This document shows positions 27,275 through 35,645 of a stretch of 64,000 bases of DNA, piece after piece (positions within the stretch are counted from its first letter, which is position 1; each line of letters starts with the position of its first letter). Source of the DNA: Komagataeibacter xylinus. Its GTDB lineage: Bacteria; Pseudomonadota; Alphaproteobacteria; Acetobacterales; Acetobacteraceae. Location of the stretch: contig NZ_QQBI01000004.1 of the NCBI RefSeq assembly GCF_004302915.1, positions 1 through 64,000 of the forward strand, given 5' to 3'. The notes under the pieces are model-generated. The model did not search any database. It saw only the letters and a list, made by a program, of their open reading frames with translations, and was not told where the DNA came from. Made by a program: the position numbers and the translations under genes.

Positions 27275-27304
27275 TTTCATCCAGGCAAGGCGAGGCTGAA
27301 CGAT

Positions 27305-27751
27305 ATGCTGCTGCGGCGTGACAGGACCATGATCGCCATACTGATCATGCTTGACGTGGCCTTTCACGCGGGGCGGAACGGCACCATCAGCGCTGCCGAC
27401 ATCGCCGAGCGCGCGGGCCTGGCCCGGCGCGGGATCGAGCCCCTGCTCCAGACCCTATCACGCTCGGGCCTGCTTGAAAGCGTGCGCGGCCCCCGTGGCG
27501 GCTACCGCCTGGGCCGCCCGCGACGCGATATCCTGCTGGCGGATATCCTTGCGGTCATCACGGCGGAGGACAACACGGATGACGGCCCGATTGGCGGCCT
27601 GTTCCAGAAGGTTGTCGAGCCGTGCTGGCAGGAATTCGACACGATGATCGATGAACAGTGCCGCAAGATCAGCCTTGATGACCTTGTGCGCCGGGCCGAG
27701 CATGCCGGCATGCGCCGCCCGCTGCCCGAGCCGATCACGTTTTCGATCTGA
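27305..27751 (+). CDS. Rrf2 family transcriptional regulator
   Basis: A 148-residue winged-helix regulator of the Rrf2 family. MIAILIMLDVAFHAG, then SAADIAERAGLARRGIEPLLQTLSRSGLL (the recognition helix) and VRGPRGGYRLGRPRRDILLADIL (the wing) are characteristic. IscR-type iron-sulfur binding needs three close cysteines; only two are found near the C-terminus (in EPCWQ and DEQCRK), so a cluster is doubtful. The ATG at 27305 gives normal family length, although the frame is open far upstream through the cysK antisense strand. Its divergent position suggests control of cysteine synthesis, as CymR does in Bacillus. Confidence 0.87.
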   Translation: MLLRRDRTMIAILIMLDVAFHAGRNGTISAADIAERAGLARRGIEPLLQTLSRSGLLESVRGPRGGYRLGRPRRDILLADILAVITAEDNTDDGPIGGLFQKVVEPCWQEFDTMIDEQCRKISLDDLVRRAEHAGMRRPLPEPITFSI

Positions 27752-27768
27752 CCTGACCCCACCTGCCA

Positions 27769-27786
27769 GCCCTGCCGCAGCAGGGC
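27769..27786. terminator. GC-rich hairpin at a convergent junction
   Basis: GCCCTGC pairs with GCAGGGC around a CGCA loop, between the convergent Rrf2 and lipoprotein genes. There is no T-run, so termination is uncertain. This is the only convergent junction in the window without the palindromic repeat. Confidence 0.4.
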
Positions 27787-27801
27787 CGACAGGCCGCCGG
27801 G

Positions 27802-28248
27802 TTATTTCGCGGCGGTGACGGTGGTGGTCACGTCCATATATTCACGCGGCTTGCCACCACCGGGAATCAGCACGACACGGAACTTGTCCGGGCCGGAATA
27901 GGCGGTGCTGGCCGTGTACGTCACATAAGTGTGATCATTATAATTATAGATGAACACCTTGCCGTGATCGGGCGCCGGAGAGACGCCAAACGAGGCATAG
28001 GGGTGGCCTGCCGAGGCCCGCGTCTCGATGGCGCAATAGCCATCATCGCTACGCACCTGCATGGTGGTGGACTTCGTGTTCTTGCCCGCATCGGCAAGGC
28101 TGCCCACCTGACACTGGCCGGAGGCCTTCATGTAGTTGTAGGGATTGGGGGTTCCGGCAATGCCACCAAGGTTTACCGCCGGTTTGTTGTCACATCCGGC
28201 GAGCAGAATGCCCGTCGTCATCATGATTGCAGACAGTCGCAGTCGCAC
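27802..28248 (-). CDS. Small lipoprotein, possibly one Ig-like module
   Basis: A 148-residue protein with a lipoprotein signal peptide: MRLRLSAIMMTTGILLAGC, lipobox LAGC with Cys at residue 19. The mature part is about 130 residues with two further cysteines (GQCQ and GYCA), which may form a disulfide. The second half, HGKVFIYNYNDHTYVTYTA then STAYSGPDKFRVVLIPGG, resembles the YxPxxGYxGxDxF pattern of bacterial Ig-like/cadherin-like domains. The function is unknown. It is divergent from a secreted-protein gene across 380 bp. Confidence 0.8.
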   Translation of the reverse strand: MRLRLSAIMMTTGILLAGCDNKPAVNLGGIAGTPNPYNYMKASGQCQVGSLADAGKNTKSTTMQVRSDDGYCAIETRASAGHPYASFGVSPAPDHGKVFIYNYNDHTYVTYTASTAYSGPDKFRVVLIPGGGKPREYMDVTTTVTAAK

Positions 28249-28628
28249 TCGTCAGCTCCGCTGTGTTTGATACATCACCCGTTAAGGACCATTGCGCCTG
28301 CGCCGCCCCGTAACGGTCAGGGCTGGCGCACGGGCCAACCACCGTGGCATACGCTGTAGAACAACGCACCAAGGCGGGAAAGCCCCAGCCGCCAGCTTTT
28401 GCGCAGGCATGCATGCCCTGCCCGTGTGGCATACCCGGCCCACGGGGCGCTGTCATCCCATCGTGCATTCATAACGCATCTTTTTGAACGCGGGCCTGCC
28501 GCGCGCCCTTTTGGCCACAGACTGTTTGCGCTATAGACCTGATCCGGATTTCATCGTGCCGGAATATGCGGGGTCCGTGCATTACCCCCATTGGCATCCG
28601 CCCCACTACCTCTGGAGAACCCGTCCTG
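28249..28628. other. Intergenic region between divergent lipoprotein and secreted-protein genes
   Basis: This 380 bp gap is the longest in the window. It must hold promoters for both flanking genes. A TATAGA at about 28533 could be a -10 box for the plus-strand gene, but no well-spaced -35 is evident. I see no convincing open frame, tRNA or repeat in it. Confidence 0.4.
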
Positions 28629-29165
28629 ATGTCCATGTCGATCTGGCGCGCTGGCGCTGCAGCTCTTGCCCTTGTGGGGCTGGTTAATGGCGGGCAGGCA
28701 CTGGCTGCCGGTCCGTGCTCCCCCTCGCCCGCGCATGAGGCGTTTGACGTGCAGGGGCTGAAGAGCCAGCTCATGGTCACCGCGCTCTCCTGTGGCGTGC
28801 AGGACAAGTACAACAACTTCGTTGGCAAGTTCCGCCCCAAGCTTGCGGCCGAGGAGCATGTGCTCAACGGGTATTTCTCCTCCACCTATGGCCGCAACGC
28901 CCAGCGCCAGCATGATGACTACATCACGCAGCTCGCCAACGTGCAGTCCGAGCGCGGCCTGCAGGCGGGCACGGCATTCTGCCAGCAGCATGTCTCCATG
29001 TTCGACGAGGTGCAGGAACTCGAAAGCACCGCCGACCTGTCCGCCTACGCCCAGGCCAAGGACATCATCCAGCCTGCCTCCTACCTGACCTGCACGGCCC
29101 CCAACCGCCCGGCCGCAGCCCCCGCCCGCCCGCGCACGCCCGCACGCCGCACGGTGCGGAGCTGA
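28629..29165 (+). CDS. Secreted protein of unknown function
   Basis: A 178-residue protein with a signal peptide (hydrophobic to about residue 26, cleavage near ALAAG). The mature part has four cysteines (GPCSP, LSCGV, AFCQQ, LTCTA), which would allow two disulfides in the periplasm. The middle is helical (SSTYGRNAQRQHDDYITQL) and the last 20 residues are Ala/Pro/Arg-rich. I do not recognise the family with certainty. A second ATG two codons in is an alternative start. A strong terminator follows, so it is probably transcribed alone. Confidence 0.8.
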   Translation: MSMSIWRAGAAALALVGLVNGGQALAAGPCSPSPAHEAFDVQGLKSQLMVTALSCGVQDKYNNFVGKFRPKLAAEEHVLNGYFSSTYGRNAQRQHDDYITQLANVQSERGLQAGTAFCQQHVSMFDEVQELESTADLSAYAQAKDIIQPASYLTCTAPNRPAAAPARPRTPARRTVRS

Positions 29166-29206
29166 CCCGCGCCAGCCTGCGCAGCAGAGAGTTGAAGAAA
29201 AATCGG

Positions 29207-29230
29207 GGCCGGGCTTTGTCCGGCCTTTTT
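29207..29230 (+). terminator. Rho-independent terminator after the secreted protein gene
   Basis: GGCCGG pairs with CCGGCC around a 7-base loop and is followed directly by TTTTT, about 40 bp after the stop codon. Confidence 0.85.
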
Positions 29231-29317
29231 CATGCCTGCAAGTGCGGGCATAGTCAGCGCAAGGAGACAGGCCGCGCAGCTTGACAGGACGTGACCTGAC
29301 AGAACAAAGAACGCTTC

Positions 29318-31357
29318 ATGAACGACGATCTTTTTTCCACGCCTGCGCCGCCTGCCCGGCCCACTCCGCACAAGGTTCCCCCCGCCACCATGCCAGATCC
29401 CGCAAAAAACGGTCCCGATTCCTATGACGCCAGCGCCATCGAGGTGCTGGAAGGACTTGAGCCCGTGCGGCGGCGGCCGGGCATGTATATCGGCGGCACG
29501 GACGAGACGGCGTATCATCACCTCGCCTCCGAGATCCTCGACAACGCGATGGACGAGGCCGTGGCCGGCCACGCCACCACCATCGATGTCACCCTCGAGG
29601 CCGGGGATTACCTGACCATCCGCGACAACGGGCGCGGCATTCCGGTAGATGCGCATCCGCGCTTTCCCGACCGCTCAGCGCTGGAAGTGATCCTGACCAC
29701 GCTGCATGCGGGTGGCAAGTTCTCGGGCAAGGCCTATGCCACGTCGGGCGGGCTGCACGGGGTTGGCTCATCGGTCGTCAACGCGCTGGCGTCGCGCATG
29801 GAAGTCGAGATCGCGCGCGATCGCGCCCTGTGGCGGCAGGTCTATGAGCGCGGTCGCCCGCTTTCGGGGGTGGAAAAAGTCGGCCCGGTCAACAACCGGC
29901 GCGGCACCCAGATCCGTTTCACGCCTGATCCCGAGATTTTCGGGCGGCTGCATTTCTCGCCCGCACGACTGTACCGGCTGTGCCGCTCCAAGGCGTTCCT
30001 GTTCCGTGGCGTGACCATCCGCTGGTCGTGCGATCCGGCGCTGATCAAGGACCACGACATTCCCGCCGAGGCGGTGCTGCACTTCCCCGGCGGGCTGGCT
30101 GACAGCCTGCGCGATGAACTGGGCGAGAAAGCCGCCCTGCTGACCGACCTGTGGGCTGGTGACGCCGACCTGCCCACCGGCCCCGATGGCGCGGATACGG
30201 GGCGCATGGAATGGGCCATCGCCTTTCTCGAGCAGGGGCCTGCGGCGCTGGCGTCCTACTGCAACACCATTCCCACCCCCAATGGCGGCACGCACGAGAC
30301 CGGGTTCCGCAACGCACTGGTCAAGGGCCTGCGCAACTGGGGTGAACAGCGCGCCAACAAGCGCGCGGCCAATATCACTGCCGATGACATCATGGGCTGC
30401 ATCGCCGCCAAGCTCTCGGTGTTCATCCGCGACCCGCAGTTCCAGGGCCAGACCAAGGAGAAGCTGACCAGCGGCGAGGCCAGCAAGCTGGTCGAGACCG
30501 CATTGCGCGACCGCTTCGACCACTGGCTGGCAGGCAACCCGCCGCAGGCCGACAACCTGCTGGCCTTTGTGGTCGAACGCGCGGAAGAGCGCCTGCGCCG
30601 CAAGGAGCAGAAGGACACGCCGCGCAAGAGTGCGACCCGCCGCCTGCGCCTGCCCGGCAAGCTGACCGACTGCACGCGCGAGAACGCGGCCGAGACCGAG
30701 ATCTTCCTTGTCGAGGGCGATTCGGCTGGCGGCTCCGCCAAGCAGGCCCGCAACCGCGAGACACAGGCCGTGCTGCCGCTACGGGGCAAGATCCTGAACG
30801 TGGCCAGCGCCTCGAATGAGAAACTGCGTGGCAACCAGGAACTGCGCGACCTGGTCGAGGCACTGGGCTGCGGCACGGGCGAGCGCTTTGATGCCAGCAA
30901 GCTGCGTTATGGCCGCATCATCATCATGACCGATGCCGATGTGGATGGCGCGCATATCGCCTCCCTGCTCATGACGTTCTTCTACCGCGAACTGCCCGGC
31001 CTGATCCGGGGCGGGCATCTGTACCTGGCCCAGCCGCCGCTCTACCGCCTGACACAGGGCAGCAAGAGCATTTACGCCATGGATGACGCCGATCGCGAGC
31101 GCAAGCTGAAGAAGGTGTTCAAGCCCAACAGCAAGGTCGAGGTCTCGCGCTTCAAGGGCCTGGGTGAAATGCCGCCTGCCGACCTCAAGCAGACCACGAT
31201 GGACCCCAGACACCGCACGCTGCTCAAGGTCATTACCCCGCCCGAGGACCGGGCATTTACGCTCGAACGCGTGGAGCACCTGATGGGCCGCAAGGCGGAG
31301 CTGCGCTTCCGCTTCATTCAGGAACACGCCAATCAGGTCGATAACCTCGACGTATGA
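29318..31357 (+). CDS. parE: DNA topoisomerase IV subunit B
   Basis: A 679-residue GyrB/ParE-type ATPase subunit for chromosome decatenation. The GHKL ATPase has EILDNAMDEAVAGH, IRDNGRGIPVD and GLHGVGSSVVNAL. The TOPRIM domain has EIFLVEGDSAGGSAKQARNR and IIIMTDADVDGAHI. KFSGKAYATSGGLHG and its length favour ParE over GyrB (GyrB is usually about 800 residues). The N-terminal 35 residues are a Pro-rich, low-complexity extension. It stands alone between two terminators; its partner parC is not in the window. Confidence 0.93.
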   Translation: MNDDLFSTPAPPARPTPHKVPPATMPDPAKNGPDSYDASAIEVLEGLEPVRRRPGMYIGGTDETAYHHLASEILDNAMDEAVAGHATTIDVTLEAGDYLTIRDNGRGIPVDAHPRFPDRSALEVILTTLHAGGKFSGKAYATSGGLHGVGSSVVNALASRMEVEIARDRALWRQVYERGRPLSGVEKVGPVNNRRGTQIRFTPDPEIFGRLHFSPARLYRLCRSKAFLFRGVTIRWSCDPALIKDHDIPAEAVLHFPGGLADSLRDELGEKAALLTDLWAGDADLPTGPDGADTGRMEWAIAFLEQGPAALASYCNTIPTPNGGTHETGFRNALVKGLRNWGEQRANKRAANITADDIMGCIAAKLSVFIRDPQFQGQTKEKLTSGEASKLVETALRDRFDHWLAGNPPQADNLLAFVVERAEERLRRKEQKDTPRKSATRRLRLPGKLTDCTRENAAETEIFLVEGDSAGGSAKQARNRETQAVLPLRGKILNVASASNEKLRGNQELRDLVEALGCGTGERFDASKLRYGRIIIMTDADVDGAHIASLLMTFFYRELPGLIRGGHLYLAQPPLYRLTQGSKSIYAMDDADRERKLKKVFKPNSKVEVSRFKGLGEMPPADLKQTTMDPRHRTLLKVITPPEDRAFTLERVEHLMGRKAELRFRFIQEHANQVDNLDV

Positions 31358-31362
31358 AAAAA

Positions 31363-31390
31363 CCCGGCCTCCAGATGAAGGCCGGGCTTT
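31363..31390 (+). terminator. Rho-independent terminator after parE
   Basis: CCCGGCCT pairs with AGGCCGGG around an 8-base loop, followed by CTTT, and begins 5 bp after the parE stop codon. An A-run precedes the stem. Confidence 0.85.
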
Positions 31391-31396
31391 AAAAGC

Positions 31397-31474
31397 AGAA
31401 GTTTTTGGTGAAGCTTTTTTCAAAAAGCTTCAGAAGAACGCCGCCTTGTGAAAAAGGCGGCACCCAGACCTTTT
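31397..31474 (+). repeat. Palindromic intergenic repeat, copy D (most complete)
   Basis: AGTTTTTGGT, then the perfect palindrome GAAGCTTTTTTCAAAAAGCTTC, AGAAGAAC, then GCCGCCTTGTGAAAAAGGCGGC and ACCCAGACCTTTTA. Its last bases run into the nuoM stop codon. It lies between convergent parE and nuoM. Confidence 0.88.
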
Positions 31475-33008
31475 ATCCCGCCACGTGCGTGATCTGCGTG
31501 GGCTCGACTGCCGCCACGGTAGCCAGCGGGTGCAGCAGGTAGGTCACGGCGGGGTCGAACACGCGCAGGAACGAGTTGGGGTGCACCCCCATCCACACCG
31601 TGACGATGGCCAGCGGCACCAGCACGGCCAGTTCCTGCCCGGTCAGGTCGCGCAGCAGGGCCACGATGCCGCCCCGATCCGCGCCAAACAGCACGCGGCG
31701 GTAGAGCACCAGCATATAGACCGCGCCCAGGATCATGCTCGTGCCGCCGAGGAAGGCCAGCCAGAACGAGACATGCAGCGCGCCGACCATGACCAGGAAT
31801 TCACCCACGAAGGCCCCCGTGCCCGGCAGGCCGATATTGGCCATGACAAACAGCATGGCCAGCGTGGCCAGCACCGGCATCTTGTGGGCGACACCGGAGA
31901 ATGCGCTGATCTCGCGCGTTTCCGCCCGCCACGACACGGCCGAGACACAGAAGAAAAGCGCCGCGATCACGATGCCATGCGACAGCATCTGGAAAATCGC
32001 ACCATCAATCCCCTCAGGCGTGAGCGTAAACAGCCCGATGGCGATCACCCCCATATGCGAGAACGAAGAATAGGCAATCACGCGCTTCATGTCAGTCTGC
32101 GCCAGCGCGATGATGGCGGCATAGATCACCGCGATCACGCCCAGCGTCAGCACCACGGGGGCGAACAGGCGCGCCGCATCGGGGAACATCATCACGCCAA
32201 AGCGCAGCAGCCCGTACGCCCCCGCCTTTGACAGCACGCCAGACAGCATGACCGAGGCCGGGGTCGGTGCCTCCGTGTAGGCATCGGGCAGCCACGCATG
32301 CAGCGGGAACAGCGGCAGCTTGACGCCAAAGGCAATGATGAAGCCCGCCAGCAGCCAGCACTGCATGCCATGGCCAAAGCCATGATGCTGCAGGGCCACG
32401 ATGTCGGTGGTGCCGGTGGCGTTCCACATGGCCAGCAGTGCCAGCAGCATGAACAGCGACCCGCCAAAGGTGAACAGGAAGAACTGCAGCGACGCCCACA
32501 CCCGGCGCGGGCCACCCCATACGCCAATCATCAGGCTGGCAGGCAGCAGTGTCGCTTCATAGAACACATAGAACAGCACCAGATCGAGTGCCGAGAACAG
32601 GCCGATCAGCGTGGTTTCCAGCACCAGCATGGCCACCATGTAGTCGCGCACCCGCCCCGTGACCTGCCGCCACCCGCCAATGATGGCCAAGGGCGTGAGG
32701 AAGGCGGAAAGCAGCACGAACATGAGGCTGATGCCATCAACCCCCACATGGTAGGAGATGCCCGCGCCATTGGCCCAGCCCACCTGCTGCTCGAACTGGA
32801 TGCCGGGCTGCATGGGGTTGAACTGCGCCCACATGACAACAGCCAGCACGAACACGATGCCGCTGGTCCACAACGCCACCCAGCGCGCGGCGGTCTCGAT
32901 GGTCCGGGCCGTGCCGCGCGTGAGCATGATGGCCGCTGCACCCGCAAGGGGCAGATACGTAACTAGGGAGAGCAGGATCGGATGCACATTCGGTCTCACA
33001 TCATCCAT
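31473..33008 (-). CDS. nuoM: NADH-quinone oxidoreductase subunit M (proton-pumping), isolated gene
   Basis: A 511-residue polytopic membrane protein with about 14 helices, the antiporter-like NuoM of complex I. VLFYVFYEATLLPASLMIGVW carries the conserved membrane Glu, and VKLPLFPLHAWLPDAYTEAP and SGVLSKAGAYGLLRFG carry the lysine and His/Glu relay of the proton channel. The length is that of ordinary NuoM. The ATG at 33008 is chosen because the 16 upstream codons are hydrophilic and not family-like. NuoM normally sits between nuoL and nuoN, but neither is nearby here. Confidence 0.92.
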   Translation of the reverse strand: MDDVRPNVHPILLSLVTYLPLAGAAAIMLTRGTARTIETAARWVALWTSGIVFVLAVVMWAQFNPMQPGIQFEQQVGWANGAGISYHVGVDGISLMFVLLSAFLTPLAIIGGWRQVTGRVRDYMVAMLVLETTLIGLFSALDLVLFYVFYEATLLPASLMIGVWGGPRRVWASLQFFLFTFGGSLFMLLALLAMWNATGTTDIVALQHHGFGHGMQCWLLAGFIIAFGVKLPLFPLHAWLPDAYTEAPTPASVMLSGVLSKAGAYGLLRFGVMMFPDAARLFAPVVLTLGVIAVIYAAIIALAQTDMKRVIAYSSFSHMGVIAIGLFTLTPEGIDGAIFQMLSHGIVIAALFFCVSAVSWRAETREISAFSGVAHKMPVLATLAMLFVMANIGLPGTGAFVGEFLVMVGALHVSFWLAFLGGTSMILGAVYMLVLYRRVLFGADRGGIVALLRDLTGQELAVLVPLAIVTVWMGVHPNSFLRVFDPAVTYLLHPLATVAAVEPTQITHVAG

Positions 33009-33142
33009 GAATGATGCGCTGACCCTAGGAGCGTTGGATGAAAAGAATCCAGCCACGCCCCGCTCACATTATGCAGAGGAACCCCGGCATACCGCAGCCA
33101 TCGCTGCCCTGCCCCACGCCCTTGCAGCCCCCGGCGGGGGGC

Positions 33143-35008
33143 CTAGCGGCGGCCGAACATCCGCTCAAGATCGGCCTTTTCCAGCTTCAGCCAGGTGGGG
33201 CGGCCATGCGAGCAGGTGCCCGCGCGCGGGGTGCGTTCCATGTCGCGCAGCAGGGCGTTCATTTCCTCGTGTGTGAGCCTGCGGCCCGCCCGCACGCTGC
33301 CATGGCAGGCCATGCGGGCAATGATCGCATCCATGCGGCTGTCCAGCGCATCGGCCTGGGCCGGGGTGGCAAGCTCGTCAGCCTCCAGTTCCTCGGCCAG
33401 GTCGCGCAGCATGGAAGCCGGGTTTTCCTTGCCTAGCAAAGCAGGCAGGGCGCGCACCAGCACGGACGTGCCGCCAAAGGGTTCGATCTCGATGCCCAGC
33501 CGCGCCAGCGCGGGCGCGAAAGGCCGCAGCACCGCCACCTGCCGGGCGGGCAGGTCCACCACCTCGGGCAACAGGAGTCGCTGGGCACGGATCTCGCCGT
33601 CCAGATACTGCGCGCGCAGGATCTCATGCGTCAGGCGCTCATGGGCGGCGTGCTGGTCCACCAGCACCAGCGCGCCATCCGCCGTCTGTGACAGGATATA
33701 GGTGCCCAGCACCTGCGCCACCGCAGCCCCCAGCGGGTGAGCCATGGCGGCAGCGGTATCGGCATGCTCCAGCACGGCTTCAGGCACGGCCTTGCGGGCT
33801 GCGGGCATAGCCGCGAGCGGGAGCGACGACTCGGCAAAACCGGGGGGCAGGCCCGGATCGGCTGGCGGGGCTGGCGCCAGTGGCTCTGCCATGCGGGTGG
33901 ACAGGCCTGCCGCGTCATTCCCGCGCTCGGGCGGGTACCAGATGCGGGCGGAGGATGGCCCGCGCGACTGGAGCAGGTCGGGCCGCACGCCGGCCACACC
34001 GGCCCCGGTGCCAAGGGCACGGCCCAGCGCGCCAATCACCAGCGCGCGCACCGCAGCCGAGTCGGCATAGCGTAGCTCGGTCTTGGCGGGGTGCACGTTC
34101 ACATCCACCTGCTCTGGCGGGATTTCAAGCGACAGCGCCACCACCGCATGCCGCCCGTGCTCCATCACGTTGCGATAGGCCACCCGCACCGCCGTGCGCA
34201 GCACGGGATCGACCACCGGCCGCCCGTTGACCAGCAGCATCTGCCCGTTGGCCGTAGCCCGGTGCACCGAGGGCGCGCAGATATAGCCGCTCAGCTTCAG
34301 GTCGCCGCGCTGGCCTTCAACCAATAGCAGGCCATCGGCCTGACCGGCCTCGAGAATGGCCGCGACCCGGGCGGCCCGGTCCTGCGCGGGCAGGTCAAGG
34401 ACCACGCGCTGGTCAAATTCCAGCCGGAACGCCACATGCGGGGCAGCCAGGGCCAGCCTGCGCACCACGTTCTCGGCATGGCCGGATTCAACGCGGGGGC
34501 TTTTGAGGAATTTGCGCCGCGCGGGTGTGGCAAAGAACAGGTCCTCCACCAGCACGCGGGTGCCCGCAGGCCCGGCGCAGGGTTCGGGCTGCCCCACTGC
34601 GCCGCCTTCCACGCGGATGGACCACGCCGAATCCATCCCCCGCTGCCGCGACATGACCGTAAGCCGCGCCGCAGCCCCGATGGAGGGCAGCGCCTCGCCC
34701 CTGAAGCCAAGGGTGGAAATGCGCACCAGCGTCTCGTCACGCAGTTTGGAGGTGCAGTGCCGCTCGACTGCGAGGCACAGGTCATCGGGCGACATGCCGC
34801 AGCCGTCATCGGTCACCTCGATACGGTCGATCCCGCCCCGGTCGAGGCGGATACCGATGCGCCTTGCCCCCGAATCCAGCGCGTTTTCCACCAGTTCCTT
34901 CAGGGCTGCGGCCGGGCGCTCGATCACCTCGCCCGCGGCAATGCGATTGACCACCTGCTCCGACAGGCGACGGATAACCGGCTGTTCAGGCGTGGAAGAC
35001 GTGTTCAT
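33143..35008 (-). CDS. mutL: DNA mismatch repair protein MutL (endonuclease type)
   Basis: A 621-residue MutL. The N-terminal GHKL ATPase has NRIAAGEVIERPAAALKEL, DDGCGMSPDDL and STLGFRGEALPSIGA. A long Ala/Pro linker (about 345-425) leads to the C-terminal dimerisation domain. The latter has DQHAAHERLTHE, matching the DQHAx2Ex4E metal motif of endonuclease-active MutL, plus ACHGSVRAGRRL and CSHGRPTWLKL. E. coli MutL lacks this motif and relies on MutH, so this MutL probably nicks DNA itself. It lies downstream of ileS, lspA and a DUF3035 lipoprotein on the same strand. Confidence 0.96.
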   Translation of the reverse strand: MNTSSTPEQPVIRRLSEQVVNRIAAGEVIERPAAALKELVENALDSGARRIGIRLDRGGIDRIEVTDDGCGMSPDDLCLAVERHCTSKLRDETLVRISTLGFRGEALPSIGAAARLTVMSRQRGMDSAWSIRVEGGAVGQPEPCAGPAGTRVLVEDLFFATPARRKFLKSPRVESGHAENVVRRLALAAPHVAFRLEFDQRVVLDLPAQDRAARVAAILEAGQADGLLLVEGQRGDLKLSGYICAPSVHRATANGQMLLVNGRPVVDPVLRTAVRVAYRNVMEHGRHAVVALSLEIPPEQVDVNVHPAKTELRYADSAAVRALVIGALGRALGTGAGVAGVRPDLLQSRGPSSARIWYPPERGNDAAGLSTRMAEPLAPAPPADPGLPPGFAESSLPLAAMPAARKAVPEAVLEHADTAAAMAHPLGAAVAQVLGTYILSQTADGALVLVDQHAAHERLTHEILRAQYLDGEIRAQRLLLPEVVDLPARQVAVLRPFAPALARLGIEIEPFGGTSVLVRALPALLGKENPASMLRDLAEELEADELATPAQADALDSRMDAIIARMACHGSVRAGRRLTHEEMNALLRDMERTPRAGTCSHGRPTWLKLEKADLERMFGRR

Positions 35009-35062
35009 GCGGATAAACCGGCGGTTGGGGCGGCAGGCTGCCGCCCATGCAGCGCCAGGCCC

Positions 35063-35587
35063 TTATTTGGCCGGGCCGCTTACGGTGGGCGTTGCCCCCT
35101 GGGTCAGGTTGCGGCCAAGGGCCGAATCCTCGCGCAGGCGGGCATTTTCAGCCTTGCCGTTGACCAGGTTCCCCGCCCCGCCGCCATGCCAGAACATCAG
35201 CTTGTCCACAAAGCTGGTATCGGCCCGGCCCATCTCGCCCTTGTCGGGCTCGTTCGCGGCTTCCTGCGCGGCACCCACGAGCGCGGTCTGCCCCGTGCTG
35301 CCCGGGCCATCGGCCCCCTGCAGCGCCACGTTGGGCGAGAGGGTTTCAAGCGCCTGCATGCGCGGGTTGGTGTCCTGCGCGCGCTGGACCGCGTTGCTGT
35401 TGGGCGCGCCGAGTTCATCCGATGGCGGCATGGACAGCGGTGCGCGGGTGGTGACGGTGTATTCGTCGGGCAGGCTGCGCTCGAGCCCGAAGGCGCGCGA
35501 AACATCGGCACCCGTGCACCCCGAGAGCATGAAGCCGCTCGAGACAAGCAATGCACACGAAAGGGGTCTGAGAGCTGAAATCGCCAT
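35063..35587 (-). CDS. DUF3035 lipoprotein (BamF-like)
   Basis: A 174-residue lipoprotein: the signal peptide ends in MLSGC, with the lipidated Cys at about residue 24. The next part, PDEYTVTTRAPLSMPPSDELGAP, is the hallmark of DUF3035, a short alphaproteobacterial family linked to the beta-barrel assembly machine (BamF in Caulobacter). The remainder is disordered-looking, with KLMFWHGG near the end. The ATG after AGGCGAGAT gives the proper signal peptide; the frame is open 26 codons further upstream. Directly downstream of lspA, which would process it, in the usual order lspA-DUF3035. Confidence 0.82.
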   Translation of the reverse strand: MAISALRPLSCALLVSSGFMLSGCTGADVSRAFGLERSLPDEYTVTTRAPLSMPPSDELGAPNSNAVQRAQDTNPRMQALETLSPNVALQGADGPGSTGQTALVGAAQEAANEPDKGEMGRADTSFVDKLMFWHGGGAGNLVNGKAENARLREDSALGRNLTQGATPTVSGPAK

Positions 35588-35645
35588 ATCTCGCCTATTA
35601 CCGTTAGTGGAACGGTTCGGCAAGCATGTGCACGCCGCGCCTCCC

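Noticed and set aside
26438-27304. A 289-codon plus-strand extension of the Rrf2 regulator over cysK
   Set aside because: It is antisense to cysK and lacks domain similarity; the ATG at 27305 gives the normal 148-residue regulator.
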